Origin: JAAYCI01 sp031549285
GTDB lineage: Bacteria > Bacillota > Clostridia > Oscillospirales > Ruminococcaceae
Length of the DNA stretch: 64,000 nt
NCBI GenBank assembly: GCA_031549285.1
Contig: JAVBPZ010000011.1
Location: 62,001 to 126,000, forward strand
Direction of reading: 5' to 3'
The position numbers and the translations under genes were made by a program. Each line of letters begins with the position of its first letter. Positions within the stretch are counted from its first letter, which is position 1. Of this stretch, positions 49,033 to 57,807 are shown piece by piece. The notes below the pieces were generated by a model, which was not told the origin of the DNA, did not search any database, and saw only the letters and a program-made list of their open reading frames with translations.

Positions 49033-51210
49033 TTGGCTAAAAAAATCATAGTAACGCTTGCCAGCGGCCTTGCCGTCTTGTTGGTGCTTACGCTTGCGCT
49101 CACGCTGTTGTTGTCCTATGAGGAATTTTTTGGCCGCGCCATCATGCTGCTGCTGTCGGTTTGCGTTGCCATTTTAATGGTATTCACCGTATATTTGTGT
49201 GTCAGCCGCATCGTGGATGCCTTCCGCAAGCGCCGCCACGACGAAGAATCCCTGAGCGAAAAGCACATAGAAAAAATCCTGCGGGGCGAAAGCGCCCGCC
49301 GGCAGCATACCGCACAAAACGCGGCCATCCGCCGGGAAACCGAGATGCTGGACCTGCAGGAAATTCAGCAAATGCAGCAAAAGCGCGACCCCAAAAAGGT
49401 GGCGGATGATGAGAAAAACATCCGCAAACAAGCGGAATATGAGGCCATGAAGGCCGCCGAAGAGGAAGACCTGCGCCGCAAGCTGGAAGCGATTGAAACC
49501 AAGCAGCGTGCCAAAGCCGAGGCCCGGGCGGAAACCATTGTCGCCGCCGAGGAAGAGGCCCGGGAGCGGGCCGCGCGGGAAGCCGACGACCAAGCCCGCC
49601 AGGTAGCCCTGGCCGAGGCCGAGGCGTTGCGCCGCGCCGCGGAAGAAGCACAGCAACGCCTGGCGGAAGAAGAAGCCGAACGCCTGCGCCTGCGTGCCGA
49701 GGCAGAAGCAAAGGAAAAAGCCGAACAGGAAGCCATTGACCGCCGCAAGGCCCAGGCGGTGGAAAGCGCCCGCAAGCAGGCAGAGGCGGTGGCCGCAGCA
49801 CGCCGCCGCGCCGCGCAAAATGCCGCCCGCAGCCAAACCTTTTCCGCCATAACCACCGACAGCCTGCCATCCTTTAACACGCAGATCCTGGAAAAAATGG
49901 CCGAAGCCACCGACCCCAACCTGAACTATGTCGCCGCCGGCGTTCCCGCGCCGGTATTGGCATCGCGTCCTGCGCCCGCGCCCCAGACCCCGGTTACCGA
50001 AATGCCGGGCAACAGCATTTGGGAAAAAATGCAGGTGCGCCAGTCGGCTGCACCAGATCTGTCCACGCATAGGGAGCATTCTGCGGACAACGCTGTTCCG
50101 GCTGCCATTTCTTCTTCCACACCGGTGGCTGCGCCCGCCACAGCACAAAGCATCACTCCGGAAAAATCCAATGCGTCCGGCCCAGATACCCACGCAGGAA
50201 GCTGGGTATATTCACCGGCCAGCACGCCTGCGGCTTCCACACCGGCGGCGACCGCTGCTGGTACCACAGCTTCCGCCCCTGCGCCGCTTCCTCCCGTGGG
50301 TGCAGCACCTGTCGCTGGCGGACCTTCCGGTACACAACCCGCCGCACCACAACGACCTGCCGCGGCACCGGAACGCCCCGCCTACCCGGCCGCCGCACGG
50401 CCAACGGCGCGCCCTGAACCTGAACGGCACCACGCCGATACGTATGCACACAATGAAGCCAGGGAGCGTCCTGCCACCAGCCGACCTTCCTCTTCTTCCC
50501 AATATGATCCTGCTTCCCGTGGCGGACGCCCGCCACGCGCGTCCAGCGCATCGTCCCATCGCCTTTCTTCTGCTGCGGATGCCCACACCACTGACCGGCA
50601 AACCCATGCCACCGGTACCGCCAGCAGCCGCGCGGCATCTTCCGCTGCGCGCACCACAGGCTATGCCGGGCATACCGATGCTTACCACGGCAGCAACCGT
50701 ACCGGGAACCTAGCCCCCAGCCGGGAACCCACTTCTCGGAGCCATGCGTCCACTCGTGAGGCCACTGGTTCCACCGGACGCACATTTTCCGCCCCTTCCC
50801 GCGAGGGCATGCACGGCCACGAGCCTGCCGCCATGCACGGCACCGGTACCACGCGGCCAACTACCGCTGGCACCGCCCGCACCACCACACCGGAGCGCCC
50901 TGCACGGCCGGCCGAACGACCCATAGCCGCCACCGCTGCCGGCGCGACCACTGCGGCACCGGGCGGCGAGCAACCCCGCAAACGCGGACGCCCGCCAAAA
51001 CCCAAAACCGAAGAAGAACTGAACGCACCAACACGCCCGCGCGGCAGGCCGCCAAGGCCCAAAACCGAGGAAGAACTGAACGCACCAAAACGCCCGCGCG
51101 GCAGGCCGCCGAAGCCCAAAACCGAGGAAGAATTGAACGCACCAAAGCGCCCACGCGGCAGGCCGCGCAAGTACCCCCTGCCTGGGGAGGAAACACCCGG
51201 TTCCAAATAG
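49033..51210 (+). CDS. Large membrane protein with coiled coil, disordered linker and AT-hook repeats
   Basis: 725 residues from a TTG start (GGAGTG upstream). Two membrane helices (about 5-27 and 35-60) are followed by a very charged Ala/Glu/Arg coiled coil (about 65-275), then a long Pro/Ala/Ser/Thr/His-rich disordered region. At the end are three 19-residue repeats (RGRPPKPKTEEELNAPxRP) plus a fourth RGRPRK. RGRP is the AT-hook core that binds the minor groove of A+T-rich DNA. The topology leaves the tail cytoplasmic if both helices span. No family is recognised; a membrane-tethered DNA or RNA contact is one possibility. Monocistronic end with a strong terminator. Confidence 0.85.
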   Translation: MAKKIIVTLASGLAVLLVLTLALTLLLSYEEFFGRAIMLLLSVCVAILMVFTVYLCVSRIVDAFRKRRHDEESLSEKHIEKILRGESARRQHTAQNAAIRRETEMLDLQEIQQMQQKRDPKKVADDEKNIRKQAEYEAMKAAEEEDLRRKLEAIETKQRAKAEARAETIVAAEEEARERAAREADDQARQVALAEAEALRRAAEEAQQRLAEEEAERLRLRAEAEAKEKAEQEAIDRRKAQAVESARKQAEAVAAARRRAAQNAARSQTFSAITTDSLPSFNTQILEKMAEATDPNLNYVAAGVPAPVLASRPAPAPQTPVTEMPGNSIWEKMQVRQSAAPDLSTHREHSADNAVPAAISSSTPVAAPATAQSITPEKSNASGPDTHAGSWVYSPASTPAASTPAATAAGTTASAPAPLPPVGAAPVAGGPSGTQPAAPQRPAAAPERPAYPAAARPTARPEPERHHADTYAHNEARERPATSRPSSSSQYDPASRGGRPPRASSASSHRLSSAADAHTTDRQTHATGTASSRAASSAARTTGYAGHTDAYHGSNRTGNLAPSREPTSRSHASTREATGSTGRTFSAPSREGMHGHEPAAMHGTGTTRPTTAGTARTTTPERPARPAERPIAATAAGATTAAPGGEQPRKRGRPPKPKTEEELNAPTRPRGRPPRPKTEEELNAPKRPRGRPPKPKTEEELNAPKRPRGRPRKYPLPGEETPGSK
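50983..51180 (+). repeat. 57-bp tandem coding repeat (AT-hook units)
   Basis: Units at 50983-51039, 51040-51096 and 51097-51153 and a partial unit to 51180, differing by a few bases, each encoding RGRPP(K/R)PKTEEELNAP(T/K)RP. Confidence 0.95.
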
Positions 51211-51288
51211 CAGGTGATACCGTGATTGCTCTGCTATGGCAGGCACATGCCCGCGGTACAACCCCCATTATAGTATCGGAATGTATAC

Positions 51289-51336
51289 AAAAAAACCGTC
51301 CCCGTGAAGGATTTCTTCACCACGGACGGTTTTTTG
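51289..51336. terminator. Bidirectional terminator
   Basis: AAAAAACCGTCC-cc-GTGAAG, short loop, CTTCAC-ca-cGGACGGTTTTTT, between the convergent AT-hook gene and methyltransferase gene. Confidence 0.92.
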
Positions 51337-51408
51337 CTGTATCTTTTCGGGGCCCGGGGGCCTGACAACCCCGGCCAAACATTGCTTAATCCAGCCTAGC
51401 GGCTATGC

Positions 51409-52518
51409 TCAAAAATACATATACAGCTGGCAGGGGATCATCCCATTATATATTTTTCTCCGCTTTGCCGCCTTTTTCCCAAAATGCTTTTCAAACTCCG
51501 CATCCGCGGTAATGATATACGCCCCGGACACCGGGCTTTTTGCCAGTGCCTGGCCCAGAGTCTTCGCCAAGCCGGCAGCCTGCTTTTCATCCATCAACCG
51601 CTCGCCATAGGGAGGGTTCGTCAGCACCAGCGCCGCCGCTTCGGGGGAAAAGTCCGCCACATCCGCCTGCGAAAAGCGGCAACAATCCCCCACCCCGGCC
51701 AGCTTTGCGTTTGCCGCGGCCAGCGCCACCGCCTCGGGGTCAATATCAAAACCAAACCCTTCAAAAGCGGCATCCTGGCGTATTTCTTCTTTAGCCTCCG
51801 CACGCGCGGCGTCAAACAGCCCCGTCGGCAAAAACGCATAATGCTCCGCCGCAAACCGCCGCCGCAAACCTGGCGCTATATTGCGCGCTTTCATGGCAGA
51901 CTCTATCACCAGGGTGCCGCTGCCGCAAAAGGGGTCCTGCACCCGGCTGTCCCGCTTCACCCGGCCAAAGTCCGCCATGGCGGCCGCCAGCGTCTCTTTC
52001 AGCGGCGCCAGGCCCGCGGTGCGCCGGTACCCGCGCTTGTGCAGGCCCGCGCCCGAGGTATCCAAAAATACCTCCGCCACATCTTTGCGTATGGAAAACC
52101 GAATGCGGTATTCTTCGCCCCGTTCCGGCAGAAAGGTCACCTTGTGCCCCCGCCGCAGCCGCTCCACCACCGCCTTTTTCACAATACTTTGGCAGGCCGG
52201 AACACTGGACAACACACTGGAGAGGCTGGACCCCTTCACTGGAAACATGCCGTTCTTCGGAATATATTCTTCGAACGGAATCGTCGAAACTCCGTCAAAC
52301 AATTCATCAAACGTTGCCGCGGGAAAGGTCTTTAGCAAAATCATCACTCGCTCGCTACAGCGGCTCCACAGGTTAGCGTTTGCCAGCACCTGCTCATCGC
52401 CGCAAAACGCCACCCGTCCGTCGCTCACCTGTATTTCTTCTGCGCCGATCCGCTTAAAATCAAACGCCGCAGCCGACTCCAGCCCAAAATAACACGGCGC
52501 CACAAACTGAAATTTCAT
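51409..52518 (-). CDS. THUMP-domain RNA methyltransferase, RlmL/YpsC type
   Basis: 369 residues: N-terminal THUMP RNA-binding region (about 60-160), then a Rossmann methyltransferase with SAM motif DPFCGSGTLVIESA (about 195-208) and the N2-guanine-type catalytic motif TNPPYGERL (about 301). Predicted to methylate a guanine in 23S rRNA; the position is not readable. It starts at 52518 with GGGAGCG upstream. Last gene of a three-gene minus-strand run with a PAP2 phosphatase and an anchored protein. Confidence 0.92.
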   Translation of the reverse strand: MKFQFVAPCYFGLESAAAFDFKRIGAEEIQVSDGRVAFCGDEQVLANANLWSRCSERVMILLKTFPAATFDELFDGVSTIPFEEYIPKNGMFPVKGSSLSSVLSSVPACQSIVKKAVVERLRRGHKVTFLPERGEEYRIRFSIRKDVAEVFLDTSGAGLHKRGYRRTAGLAPLKETLAAAMADFGRVKRDSRVQDPFCGSGTLVIESAMKARNIAPGLRRRFAAEHYAFLPTGLFDAARAEAKEEIRQDAAFEGFGFDIDPEAVALAAANAKLAGVGDCCRFSQADVADFSPEAAALVLTNPPYGERLMDEKQAAGLAKTLGQALAKSPVSGAYIITADAEFEKHFGKKAAKRRKIYNGMIPCQLYMYF

Positions 52519-52571
52519 TCTTCGCTCCCATCACTCTTTTTTTCTGGCGGTGCAGCATGGTAATTTCCCTG

Positions 52572-53564
52572 CTACACTCTGCTGTCCGCCGATATCACAT
52601 TGCCGCCCACTGTTTCTTCGTCCGTGCCCGTATTGTTTTCCCGCGCCCCGGGGCGCAGGCGCGCTACTGTTTTTTGGTAAATATCCAGCCGCCGTATACC
52701 CCAAAACACCAGCGCCATTAACCCCGCGGCGGCCAGCGTATCGGACAAAAAATGCCGGCCAATCAACACCCGCGCAAACGCCATCAGCGCAATATAGCCC
52801 CAGCAGATGCCATAAACCAGCCTGCGCTTTTTGTCCCATGCCAGGAATAAATCACACAGGATTATCAACACAAAAATCCCCGCCGCGTTGGCGGTATGGC
52901 CGGATGGAAACGAGGTGCCACCATTCGCGAACGGGCGAAACCACACGGTAAAATCGGCAAAAGAACCCGCCGCCACCATGTCATCAAACCGAGTGCGGTC
53001 CCATATCCATTTTAACAGCTGAATCACCGCCTGGTTTACTGCCAAAAAAGCGGTGCCAAAAACCGCCACAAACAACAGCTGCCGATGGTATTTCCCCCAC
53101 AGCATACCGACCCCAGCCAGCAGCATCCCCACCAGCAGCAACGTTCCCACCGCCAGAAAAACCGCCTTGCCGCTGCCGGCATCCACTAGCCACCCGCGCC
53201 GGGCCAGGTCATGCGCAGACGAGTATAGCAACACAAAACACGCTGTCACCGCCAACATGATCGCCAACACACCAAACAGCAGGCGCACGCCCCTACTTTG
53301 CGGGCGTACCGCGGCCACGCCTGGCCTTGCCAAAATCAGCCAAAAAAACAGGGACAACAGCAGCAATGGCGCCGGCAAAAATGCTGTGTACCATCCAAAG
53401 CATTCCATTAGTATCGCAAAAGGATTTTGCGGGCTGTACAGCGCCTGGTCTATGGGTAAATCCCAAATGCTCGCCACCACAAACCCCGCCGCAAACACCA
53501 GCACCACTGGCAGCAGCCAGCGCAAAGCACGCCCGCTGTGTATGGCACCCTCGCTTTTCTTCAT
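52572..53564 (-). CDS. PAP2-family membrane phosphatase
   Basis: 330 residues, about six to seven membrane helices. The three phosphatase motifs are present: KWIWDRTRFDD (variant of KxxxxxxRP), FPSGHTA (C2) and IGRHFLSDTLAA (C3 with His and Asp). Probably a phosphatidate or undecaprenyl-pyrophosphate-type phosphatase acting on the outer face; the substrate is not clear. The start at 53564 follows AAAGGAA. Confidence 0.9.
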   Translation of the reverse strand: MKKSEGAIHSGRALRWLLPVVLVFAAGFVVASIWDLPIDQALYSPQNPFAILMECFGWYTAFLPAPLLLLSLFFWLILARPGVAAVRPQSRGVRLLFGVLAIMLAVTACFVLLYSSAHDLARRGWLVDAGSGKAVFLAVGTLLLVGMLLAGVGMLWGKYHRQLLFVAVFGTAFLAVNQAVIQLLKWIWDRTRFDDMVAAGSFADFTVWFRPFANGGTSFPSGHTANAAGIFVLIILCDLFLAWDKKRRLVYGICWGYIALMAFARVLIGRHFLSDTLAAAGLMALVFWGIRRLDIYQKTVARLRPGARENNTGTDEETVGGNVISADSRV

Positions 53565-53633
53565 ACTGCTGTTCCTTTCTGTACCATCCGGCAAATGCGC
53601 CAAAGCGAACGGAAACCAACCGGACCTGCTCAC

Positions 53634-54113
53634 TTACGGGTTCACAACCACCTTGAAGTAATATAAAATGGAACCACGCGCACCCCAGCCTGCCTCCACC
53701 ATATAGGTATAGACTCCCGGCGCCTGCGGGGTCTCCAGCTGGCCGCCAAGCTCCAGGAACTCCACACTGTTGTCCACCGACCGGCTTATTTTCAGCGTTT
53801 CACAGGGGTAGGAAAAGCTCACATCCAGCGCCGCACCCGGCAGCACTGGCGCCGCCGGCATATCACGCCAGGCGTCCCGGTCCTCGTTCTGCCAGGACTT
53901 TGTCACCAGCAAAAACCGCCAGGAGTACGAGTCCATCATCCAGTTTTCGGCGGGCAATTCGGTATCAATATAATCAATCTGGATATCCGGCAGCGCATTT
54001 TCCGGGTGCTGCATGGCCAGCATATCGCGAATGACAAAAGCGAAGGCGGCGCTGAGCAATATCAGCAGCACCCCCGCGCCTATTTTCAGCACCATCTTTT
54101 TGCGCAGTTTCAT
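53634..54113 (-). CDS. Membrane-anchored extracytoplasmic protein, unknown
   Basis: 159 residues: basic start MKLRKKMVLK, one membrane helix (about 10-30) and an extracytoplasmic beta-rich domain whose end (PQAPGVYTYMVEAGWGARGSI) looks like an immunoglobulin-like strand pair. No cysteine for lipidation. The start at 54113 follows GGGAGG. First gene of the run with the PAP2 phosphatase and methyltransferase. Function unknown. Confidence 0.78.
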   Translation of the reverse strand: MKLRKKMVLKIGAGVLLILLSAAFAFVIRDMLAMQHPENALPDIQIDYIDTELPAENWMMDSYSWRFLLVTKSWQNEDRDAWRDMPAAPVLPGAALDVSFSYPCETLKISRSVDNSVEFLELGGQLETPQAPGVYTYMVEAGWGARGSILYYFKVVVNP

Positions 54114-54205
54114 TCTTGCCTCCCGGCCGTTTTTGCTTTTTAAATAACTCCAAAAACCGGCGCACACGCGGGCCGCCGGCAATAGTCCCTTTTGTACTGT
54201 TTATT

Positions 54206-54234
54206 AGTATACCGTATTTCCCGGTAAATTTCCA
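54206..54234 (-). promoter_or_regulatory. Possible promoter of the anchored-protein gene
   Basis: TATACT (54211-54206) with a TGGAAA-like -35 17 bases upstream on the minus strand. Confidence 0.5.
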
Positions 54235-54257
54235 CGCTGTTTTTCCACCAAAACCCC

Positions 54258-54287
54258 TTGACGCGCGCACAGTGCCTATGGTATGAT
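54258..54287 (+). promoter_or_regulatory. Promoter of rpmG-secE-nusG
   Basis: TTGACG (54258-54263), 18-base spacer, TATGAT (54282-54287). Confidence 0.75.
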
Positions 54288-54402
54288 TATTTCACCTCGC
54301 CGGAGGGCTTATTTTTTTGTGCAAATTTAGGTTTGCATTGTACGTCAACATTCCTGCCGGATGAGGGAGGTTTATCAACCGAACAATGGAGGTGCCCAGA
54401 TT

Positions 54403-54552
54403 ATGACAGTAAAAATTACCATGGCCTGTACCGAGTGCAAACAACGCAACTATGATACAACCAAAAACAAAAAGAACACTCCCGACAGGCTGGAGCTCAA
54501 AAAATATTGCCGCTTCTGCAAGAAGCACACCGCGCATCGCGAGACGAAGTGA
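54403..54552 (+). CDS. rpmG: 50S ribosomal protein L33, zinc-binding form
   Basis: 49 residues with two CxxC pairs (CTEC and CRFC), the zinc-containing C+ form. The ATG at 54403 has GGAGG eleven bases upstream. First gene of the rpmG-secE-nusG group. Confidence 0.96.
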   Translation: MTVKITMACTECKQRNYDTTKNKKNTPDRLELKKYCRFCKKHTAHRETK

Positions 54553-54561
54553 TCCCGAAAT

Positions 54562-54605
54562 CCGTCAAAAATATGTTTTGTTTTTGACAAAATTTTTGCA
54601 CAAGA
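54562..54605 (+). other. Inverted repeat between rpmG and secE
   Basis: GTCAAAAA, nine bases, TTTTTGAC, followed by AAAATTTTT. A weak attenuator-like hairpin that could lower read-through into secE. Confidence 0.4.
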
Positions 54606-54693
54606 CGCGCTGTAGCATTCGCTTGCCACAGCATCAGATTGAATACCTGCACGTCGTTCAATTTGATATTTAGTATGGAAAAGGGGATTCATC

Positions 54694-55014
54694 ATGGCGG
54701 AAAAAACTGCTAAAAAACCCAATATTATCAAACGCATAGCCAAAGGCATTTCGCGCTTCTTCCGTGACACCATCGGCGAAATGAAAAAGGTTGTTTGGCC
54801 CAGCGCCAAGCAGGTACGTAACAACCTTATCATTGTGCTGGTATTCGTCGCCTTTTTTGCGGCGCTTATTTTGCTGCTGGACTATGCGTTCGGTTTCCTG
54901 CTTAAGTTCGTGCTGGACTCCAGCGCAAAGCTGTCTGAGGGTGATGCCGCTTCTACATCCCAGGCCGTGGCGGCTGCCCTGTTGCCGCTTCGCACCTTCT
55001 TTTCAGCACTGTAA
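54694..55014 (+). CDS. secE: Preprotein translocase subunit SecE
   Basis: 106 residues. Conserved amphipathic FFRDTIGEMKKVVWPS followed by one membrane helix (about 45-68). Clamps the SecYEG channel. The tail of about 30 residues after the helix (SEGDAASTSQAVAAA) is longer than usual for small Gram-positive SecE. AAAAGGGG precedes the ATG. Confidence 0.96.
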   Translation: MAEKTAKKPNIIKRIAKGISRFFRDTIGEMKKVVWPSAKQVRNNLIIVLVFVAFFAALILLLDYAFGFLLKFVLDSSAKLSEGDAASTSQAVAAALLPLRTFFSAL

Positions 55015-55041
55015 TCTGCGCAGCCACTAAAGGAGGCACAC

Positions 55042-55557
55042 ATGGACAAGGCCCAATGGTATGTGGTGCATACCTATTCCGGTTATGAAAACAAGGTCGC
55101 GCAAAATCTGCTTACCATTGTGGAAAACCGCCGCCTGCAAGATTTCATTCAGGAAGTAAAGGTTCCCACCGAGATCGTGCCGGACATCAAGGACGGTAAG
55201 GAACGCCTGGTAGAGCGCAAACTATTCCCCGGCTATGTGCTGGTGAAAATGGTCATGACCGACGACAGCTGGTATATCGTGCGCAACACCCGCGGTGTTA
55301 CCGGGTTCGTGGGGCCCAGCTCAAAGCCCGTTCCCCTGACCGAGGCCGAGGTTGCCTCGCTGGGTGTGGACGCACCCACCGCCAGTGTGGACTATGCTGT
55401 GGGCGACAGCGTGGAGGTTCTGACCGGCCCGCTGGAGGGCTTCATCGGCCTGGTGGAAAGCATCGACCACGATGCCGGCAAGGTAAACGTAAAGGTATCC
55501 ATGTTCGGCCGCGAAACCCCTGCCGAGCTGGAACTGGCACAGGTCCGGCCTATCTAA
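55042..55557 (+). CDS. nusG: Transcription termination/antitermination factor NusG
   Basis: 171 residues: NGN domain from WYVVHTYSGYENKVAQNL to RNTRGVTGFVG, then the KOW domain (DSVEVLTGPLEGFIGLVE). Binds RNA polymerase. Follows secE by 27 bases with AAAGGAGG. Confidence 0.97.
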   Translation: MDKAQWYVVHTYSGYENKVAQNLLTIVENRRLQDFIQEVKVPTEIVPDIKDGKERLVERKLFPGYVLVKMVMTDDSWYIVRNTRGVTGFVGPSSKPVPLTEAEVASLGVDAPTASVDYAVGDSVEVLTGPLEGFIGLVESIDHDAGKVNVKVSMFGRETPAELELAQVRPI

Positions 55558-55629
55558 TCCGTTTCTGGTCCATACCCACTTGTTGTTTTTGGGGTTCGCC
55601 GCCACAGGCCATGCCGGTGGTGAAGGGTC

Positions 55630-55672
55630 CCGTGGGAGGGCGGAAATATGCTCCGTCCGCTATATTACCACG
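55630..55672 (+). promoter_or_regulatory. L1-type autoregulatory site before rplK
   Basis: GTGGGAGGG (55632-55640) and ATTACCAC (55664-55671) pair through GTGG/CCAC around an inner hairpin. The GTGGGAGG strand copies the L1-binding motif of 23S rRNA, so excess L1 can be expected to repress here. Confidence 0.65.
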
Positions 55673-55690
55673 TTTGGAGGTTACTGCAAA

Positions 55691-56116
55691 ATGGCACAAA
55701 AGGTTATTGGTTACATCAAGCTGCAAATTCCCGCAGGCAAGGCAACGCCTGCACCGCCGGTGGGTCCCGCGCTGGGCCAGCATGGCGTGAACATCATGTC
55801 GTTCACAAAAGAGTTTAACGAGCGCACCCAGAAGGATATCGGCTACCTCATTCCGGTGGTTATCACCGTGTATGCGGACCATTCCTTCTCGTTCATCACC
55901 AAAACACCGCCGGCCGCCGTCCTGATTAAAAAGGCTGCCGGCCTGGACAAAGCCAGCGGCGCCCCCAACAAGGACAAGGTGGCCACGCTGAAACGCGCCC
56001 AGCTGGAAGAGATTGCCAAAACAAAAATGGCTGACCTGAACGCTGCCGATCTGGACTCTGCCGTCAGCATGATAGCCGGCACCTGCCGCAGCATGGGCGT
56101 CACGGTCGAGGGATAA
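55691..56116 (+). CDS. rplK: 50S ribosomal protein L11
   Basis: 141 residues, full length. PPVGPALGQHGVNIMSF near the N-terminus and the Pro-rich FSFITKTPPAAVLIKKAAG, with rRNA-binding C-terminal domain. The start at 55691 matches the family and follows GGAGG. Confidence 0.97.
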   Translation: MAQKVIGYIKLQIPAGKATPAPPVGPALGQHGVNIMSFTKEFNERTQKDIGYLIPVVITVYADHSFSFITKTPPAAVLIKKAAGLDKASGAPNKDKVATLKRAQLEEIAKTKMADLNAADLDSAVSMIAGTCRSMGVTVEG

Positions 56117-56181
56117 CGCATCCTCGATACCAGAACCACACAACGAAATTAAAATGATTCCGGGCTTTGCCCCGGGCCCCA

Positions 56182-56212
56182 AAGTGGGAGGAAAATTTCC
56201 GACATTACCACA
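56182..56212 (+). promoter_or_regulatory. L1-type autoregulatory site before rplA
   Basis: GTGGGAGG (56184-56191) and ATTACCAC (56204-56211), a shorter version of the element before rplK, directly upstream of AGGAGG for rplA. Confidence 0.65.
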
Positions 56213-56224
56213 GGAGGTACAATT

Positions 56225-56920
56225 ATGAAACACGGAAAACATTACGTGGACTCCGCAAAACTTGTGGACCGCGCGAAACTGTACGACAGCGAGGAAGCCC
56301 TGGAACTGGTCTGCAAAACCGCCAAGGCCAAATTTGACGAAACGGTAGAACTGCACGTGCGCCTGGGCGTGGACAGCCGCCATGCCGACCAGCAGGTCCG
56401 CGGCGCGGTGGTGCTGCCGCACGGCACCGGTAAAGACGTGCGCGTGCTGGTTATTGCCAAGGGCGACGCCGCCAAGGCCGCCGAAGAAGCCGGCGCCATG
56501 ATGGTGGGCGAGGCCGAGCTGGTAACCAAGATTCAGAACGAAGGCTTTGTGGATTTCGACGTGCTGATTACCACACCGGACATGATGGGCCTGGTTGGCC
56601 GTCTGGGCAAGGTTCTGGGCCCCCGTGGCCTGATGCCGAACCCGAAGGCCGGCACCGTTACCCCGGATGTGGGCAAGGCGGTGGCGGAAGCCAAAGCCGG
56701 TAAGATTGAATACCGTCTGGACAAGTCGAACATCATCCACGTGCCGATCGGCAAAGCTTCCTTCGGCAAGGAAAAGCTGGATGACAACCTGTCCACCGTC
56801 ATGGATGCCATCGTAAAGGCAAAACCGGCCGCTGCCAAGGGACAGTACATCCGCAGCGCCACCGTTGCCTCCACCATGGGCCCCGGCATCCGCCTGAGCA
56901 GCACCAAGTACGGCGTGTAA
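56225..56920 (+). CDS. rplA: 50S ribosomal protein L1
   Basis: 231 residues. FDETVELHVRLGVDSRHADQ, the GRLGKVLGPRGLMPNPK signature, and IEYRLDKSNIIHVPIGK. Forms the L1 stalk and represses its own operon in other bacteria, which fits the two L1-like sites upstream. Confidence 0.97.
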   Translation: MKHGKHYVDSAKLVDRAKLYDSEEALELVCKTAKAKFDETVELHVRLGVDSRHADQQVRGAVVLPHGTGKDVRVLVIAKGDAAKAAEEAGAMMVGEAELVTKIQNEGFVDFDVLITTPDMMGLVGRLGKVLGPRGLMPNPKAGTVTPDVGKAVAEAKAGKIEYRLDKSNIIHVPIGKASFGKEKLDDNLSTVMDAIVKAKPAAAKGQYIRSATVASTMGPGIRLSSTKYGV

Positions 56921-56948
56921 AACACACCTGCATGGTATCGCTGACAGC

Positions 56949-56978
56949 TTGACAAAACTGCAGTTTTTATTGTAGAAT
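56949..56978 (+). promoter_or_regulatory. Promoter of rplJ-rplL
   Basis: TTGACA (56949-56954), 18-base spacer, TAGAAT (56973-56978). Confidence 0.8.
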
Positions 56979-56984
56979 AATATT

Positions 56985-57200
56985 GCTGTTTTTAAGACAG
57001 CAGGAACGCCATGAGAACCAATGAATACAGGGCGGCATGCGCTGGCAGCGCAGGTCGGGCTTTATTCAAAGGGGAACGAAGCGTCTAACCGGGCACCTGC
57101 CCGTCCTGCCGAGAAACGGGCTGATGATACCTTGTGTATTCTTGCCTCTTTCTCGCATGGGAAAGAGGCTTTTTCATTGTCGTGGCAACCCCTGCATACG
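56985..57200 (+). promoter_or_regulatory. L10 leader RNA
   Basis: Structured 5' leader between the rplJ promoter and gene, bound by L10(L12)4 in other Firmicutes. It contains the conserved region around CCTGCCGAGAAACGGGC and ends in a terminator-like hairpin. Confidence 0.75.
57144..57175 (+). terminator. Attenuator hairpin of the L10 leader
   Basis: GCCTCTTTC, eight-base loop, GAAAGAGGC, five T. Placed 45 bases before rplJ. Confidence 0.85.
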
Positions 57201-57220
57201 AAACGAGGTGAAACAAGAAT

Positions 57221-57742
57221 ATGCCAAGTGATAAGATTCTTGCACAGAAAAAGGAATATGTGGCCGACCTGCGTAAAAAAATCGAGGCTGCTCCGGCAGG
57301 CGTGCTGGTGGATTACATCGGTATCACCGTGGACCAGGACACCGCCCTGCGGCGCGAACTGCGTGAGGCAGGCGTGGAATACGCCGTGGTGAAAAACACC
57401 ATGATGCATCTTGCCATTCAGGACACCGCTTTTAGCGAGCTGGAAGGCGCGCTGACCGGTTCTACTGCCCTGGCTCTGGCAAAGGACGAGGACGATGCTC
57501 TGGCCCCGGCCCGCATTTTGTGCAAATACGCTGAAAAGTCCAAGGGTAAGTTCAGCGTAAAGATTGGCTACCTGGATGGCAAGGTTGTCCCCGCCGCCGA
57601 GGTAGAGGCCCTGTCCAAACTGCCCGGGCGCGAAGGTCTTTTGTCCATGTTGCTGTCGGCGCTTACCGGCAACCTGCGTGGCCTTGCAGTCGGCCTGAAT
57701 GCCGTGGCTGAAAAGAAAGCCACAGAGGAAGGCGCCGCATAA
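57221..57742 (+). CDS. rplJ: 50S ribosomal protein L10
   Basis: 173 residues. N-terminal rRNA-binding domain with VVKNTMMHLA and the C-terminal helix that carries L7/L12 dimers. GAGGTG lies upstream of the ATG. Translationally followed by rplL. Confidence 0.97.
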   Translation: MPSDKILAQKKEYVADLRKKIEAAPAGVLVDYIGITVDQDTALRRELREAGVEYAVVKNTMMHLAIQDTAFSELEGALTGSTALALAKDEDDALAPARILCKYAEKSKGKFSVKIGYLDGKVVPAAEVEALSKLPGREGLLSMLLSALTGNLRGLAVGLNAVAEKKATEEGAA

Positions 57743-57807
57743 TTTCCGTACAAAACAGGTCCCATAAACCAAACATACACTGATAGAATTGGATGGAGGA
57801 AAAAACA

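Noticed and set aside
50983..51180. CRISPR-like direct repeats
   Set aside because: The 57-bp units are continuous in-frame coding repeats without spacers.
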